Shown here: positions 5,716-7,655 of the stretch, piece by piece
Layout: every line of letters begins with the position of its first letter
Position numbering within the stretch: position 1 is the first letter of the stretch
DNA from: Thermogutta sp.
Lineage (GTDB): Bacteria > Planctomycetota > Planctomycetia > Pirellulales > Thermoguttaceae
DNA: 7,655 bases
Reading direction: 5' to 3'
Assembly: GCF_014359955.1 (NCBI RefSeq)
Contig: NZ_JACIYL010000141.1
Span: forward strand, 1-7,655
Made by a program: the position numbers and the translations under genes
The notes under the pieces: generated by a model
What the model was told of the DNA's origin: nothing
Database searches by the model: none
Seen by the model: the letters and a program-made list of their open reading frames with translations, nothing else

Positions 5716-7655
5716 ATGGAAAGTGTTCAGCCGGACACGGAGGCGATCGCGACGAATCTGGGTTTCCTCGTCGACCTCATCCGTGCCCGCGATGATTTCG
5801 CTCGGTTGCTCGCGTCGCTCCGCTTCGGTCAGGGTGTGGTAGCTGACGAAGCGGCTGGCTCAGGGTCTGCGCTGCTGGCGGCCGGTCTTACCGGGGCTTG
5901 CCCAGGCGTTGTGCTCGTGGTCGTGCCTGACGAGCAGCTCGCCGATGCGTTTCTGGATGACCTCAGGCTTTTCGGGATTGATGAGGTCGCTCTCTTCCCC
6001 GCGCTGAGTTCGCCCGTTGAAGACGCCCGTCCCGACGATGAGATGCTGGGTGAGCGGCTGCGAATCCTGTTGCGCCTGATTCGGTCCCGGTTTCCACGGG
6101 TCATCGTTGCCTCCGGCGAGTCGCTTCTCCAGAGCGTTCCCCCTGTTCATGTGCTCAAAGAACGACTGTGGACGTTGAAAGCCGGGGAGAACCTGGATGT
6201 CACCGCGTTTCTAAAGGCCATTGGGGAGCGCGGTTACCGGAGCGTTCCTACGGTTGCGATGCCCGGCGAGTTTTCACTACGGGGCGGAATTCTCGACGTG
6301 TTTGCGCCCGAGTGGACGGCTCCTCTCCGCATCGAACTTTTTGACGAGCGTATCGAATCGCTCCGGCATTTCGATGTTTCGTCGCAGCGAAGTGTGGAGC
6401 GGGTGGAGGAGATCACACTCACCCTTTGTCCGCTCGGCGGAGAACCGGCAGGATCGTTTTTTGACTATCTGCCGCCTGAAAGCTGGACGGTGTGGATAGA
6501 TCCGCAGGGCATTGAAGCCTCTTCGCGGAGCTACCTCGCTCGATTGGACAAACCCCGGTTCCATCACACCTGGGAAAAAATTGTTCAGGATTCCCAGAAG
6601 TTTGCGCGGCTGGAAATCTGGGACATCGCTCCGGAAAACCAAGGCGAAGTTTTCCACGGGCAGATGGAATCCGTGGAGCGGTTTTCCGGGGATGTTGAAC
6701 GGGTGCGGGAAGAGCTGGACGCGGTGGCCGGCGACTCCCGCGTGTACCTCGTTTGCACCGCGTCGGCCGAGATTGAGCGACTCCGCGAGTTGTTCGCCAG
6801 CGCTCAGATTGCCAGGTCTGGAAATCTCCATTTTGTGGTGGGACGGCTTTCGCGGGGATTCCGACTTCGGCCTGAAAAGATCGTTTTCATCAGCGTCAAC
6901 CAGCTTTTCCAGCGAACCGAGTTCCGCATTCCGGCACGACGGCCAGAGTCTCGCCCTATTGAAGATTTTCTGGATCTGAAGGAGGGAGACCTGGTCGTTC
7001 ACGTGGCACATGGGATTGCCCGGTATCGTGGATTGACGCTCCTTCAGAAAGGCGATCAGGTCGAGGAGCATCTGCTACTGGAGTTTGCCGAGGGAACCAA
7101 GCTCTATGTGCCGACCTCCAAGATTGGCCTGGTGCAGAAATACATCGGAGGCGCCCGGGCGCGGCCGAAACTGTCGAAGCTTGGGGGACGAACGTGGGTA
7201 CGGCAAAAACAGGCCGTGGCCGCGGCGGTTTTTGATCTGGCGGCAGAGATGCTCGAGATGCAGGCCATCCGGCAGACCCGTCCCGGCATCGCCTTCCCTC
7301 CGGACACTATTTGGCAGCAGGAGTTCGATGCCTCCTTTCCATTCGAGGAAACGCCGGACCAGTTGGAGGCCATGGCCGCCATCAAACGCGACATGATGAG
7401 CCCACGGCCCATGGATCGGCTCCTCTGCGGGGACGTGGGCTTCGGTAAAACGGAGCTGGCGATGCGGGCGGCGTTCAAGGCGGTGGATGCTGGGTACCAG
7501 GTCGCGATGCTGGTTCCAACGACCATCCTTGCGGAGCAGCACGTGAGGACTTTCCGGGAAAGGATGGCGGAGTTCCCCATCCGAATTGAATGCCTGTCCC
7601 GGTTTTGCACGCCCAAGGAGGAAGCGGAAATCCTTCAAGGGCTGGCCGAAGGGGC
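5716..7655 (+). CDS. mfd: Transcription-repair coupling factor Mfd, 3' end missing
   Basis: Mfd is an ATP-driven translocase that removes RNA polymerase stalled at DNA lesions and recruits the UvrABC excision machinery. The frame is open from 5716 to the window end (646 codons), about 60 percent of a usual Mfd of roughly 1,100 residues. The N-terminal UvrB-like part carries MPGEFSLRGGILDVFAP (182-198). The CarD-like RNA polymerase-interacting domain begins at LKEGDLVVHVAHGIARYRGL (421-440), followed by LYVPTSKIGLVQKYIG and PKLSKLGG. The helicase module shows FPFEETPDQ (541-549), Walker A GDVGFGKT (572-579), motif Ia LVPTTILAEQH (599-609) and LSRF (627-630). The Walker B box and the second RecA lobe lie beyond the window. 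ATG 5716 has no usable ribosome-binding site (AGGG is 1 nt away). ATG 5674 is in frame and would add 14 residues. Family identity is certain; the start is not. Confidence 0.95.
   Translation, partial: MESVQPDTEAIATNLGFLVDLIRARDDFARLLASLRFGQGVVADEAAGSGSALLAAGLTGACPGVVLVVVPDEQLADAFLDDLRLFGIDEVALFPALSSPVEDARPDDEMLGERLRILLRLIRSRFPRVIVASGESLLQSVPPVHVLKERLWTLKAGENLDVTAFLKAIGERGYRSVPTVAMPGEFSLRGGILDVFAPEWTAPLRIELFDERIESLRHFDVSSQRSVERVEEITLTLCPLGGEPAGSFFDYLPPESWTVWIDPQGIEASSRSYLARLDKPRFHHTWEKIVQDSQKFARLEIWDIAPENQGEVFHGQMESVERFSGDVERVREELDAVAGDSRVYLVCTASAEIERLRELFASAQIARSGNLHFVVGRLSRGFRLRPEKIVFISVNQLFQRTEFRIPARRPESRPIEDFLDLKEGDLVVHVAHGIARYRGLTLLQKGDQVEEHLLLEFAEGTKLYVPTSKIGLVQKYIGGARARPKLSKLGGRTWVRQKQAVAAAVFDLAAEMLEMQAIRQTRPGIAFPPDTIWQQEFDASFPFEETPDQLEAMAAIKRDMMSPRPMDRLLCGDVGFGKTELAMRAAFKAVDAGYQVAMLVPTTILAEQHVRTFRERMAEFPIRIECLSRFCTPKEEAEILQGLAEG

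Noticed and set aside
6277..7071. Minus-strand ORF (264 codons) opposite mfd
   Set aside because: The + strand frame is unmistakably Mfd; this is its mirror image with no family motif.
7075..7638. Minus-strand ORF (187 codons) opposite the Mfd helicase region
   Set aside because: Antisense to the CarD-like and Walker A regions of Mfd; no motif of its own.

Overview
The window is GC-rich bacterial DNA in which every supported gene lies on the + strand. It carries five recognisable protein genes, two of them cut by the window edges, plus one short ORF of unknown meaning. No rRNA, tRNA, CRISPR array, transposase or phage gene is visible. The mix suggests a free-living, possibly planctomycete-like heterotroph: a Tat-type lipoprotein signal on a sugar-binding protein, a short type I phosphomannose isomerase, long spacers, and hairpins without U-tracts. 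The taxon is an inference, as no marker gene is present.

Layout. Positions 1-1109 hold the C-terminal three quarters of an OFA-family (oxalate/formate antiporter-like) MFS transporter, followed after 3 nt by a long imperfect hairpin. Positions 1422-2498 encode a lipoprotein sugar-type ABC substrate-binding protein with no permease or ATPase gene beside it. Positions 2499-3327 are about 830 bp without a recognisable gene. They contain a 68-99 codon ORF (possible gene remnant) and, at 3145-3235, a compact element with inverted GAAAA..TGTAGGC ends and an internal GAA-loop hairpin. This element resembles a REP/BIME or MITE-type palindromic repeat. Positions 3328-4347 encode a complete D-isomer-specific 2-hydroxyacid dehydrogenase. 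Positions 4522-5505 encode mannose-6-phosphate isomerase (manA), preceded by an extended -10 promoter and ending in a perfect 17-bp tandem duplication that spans its stop codon. From 5716 to the window end runs the N-terminal 646 codons of the transcription-repair coupling factor Mfd.

How the genes relate. The MFS carrier, the substrate-binding lipoprotein and the 2-hydroxyacid dehydrogenase could all serve uptake and use of small carbon compounds, but the long spacers argue for separate transcription units, so a shared pathway is only a hypothesis. ManA links mannose to fructose-6-phosphate and GDP-mannose metabolism. Mfd is a housekeeping DNA-repair protein with no functional tie to its neighbours. 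I found no convincing new multi-gene system. The non-coding structure at 3145-3235 is the item most worth following up.
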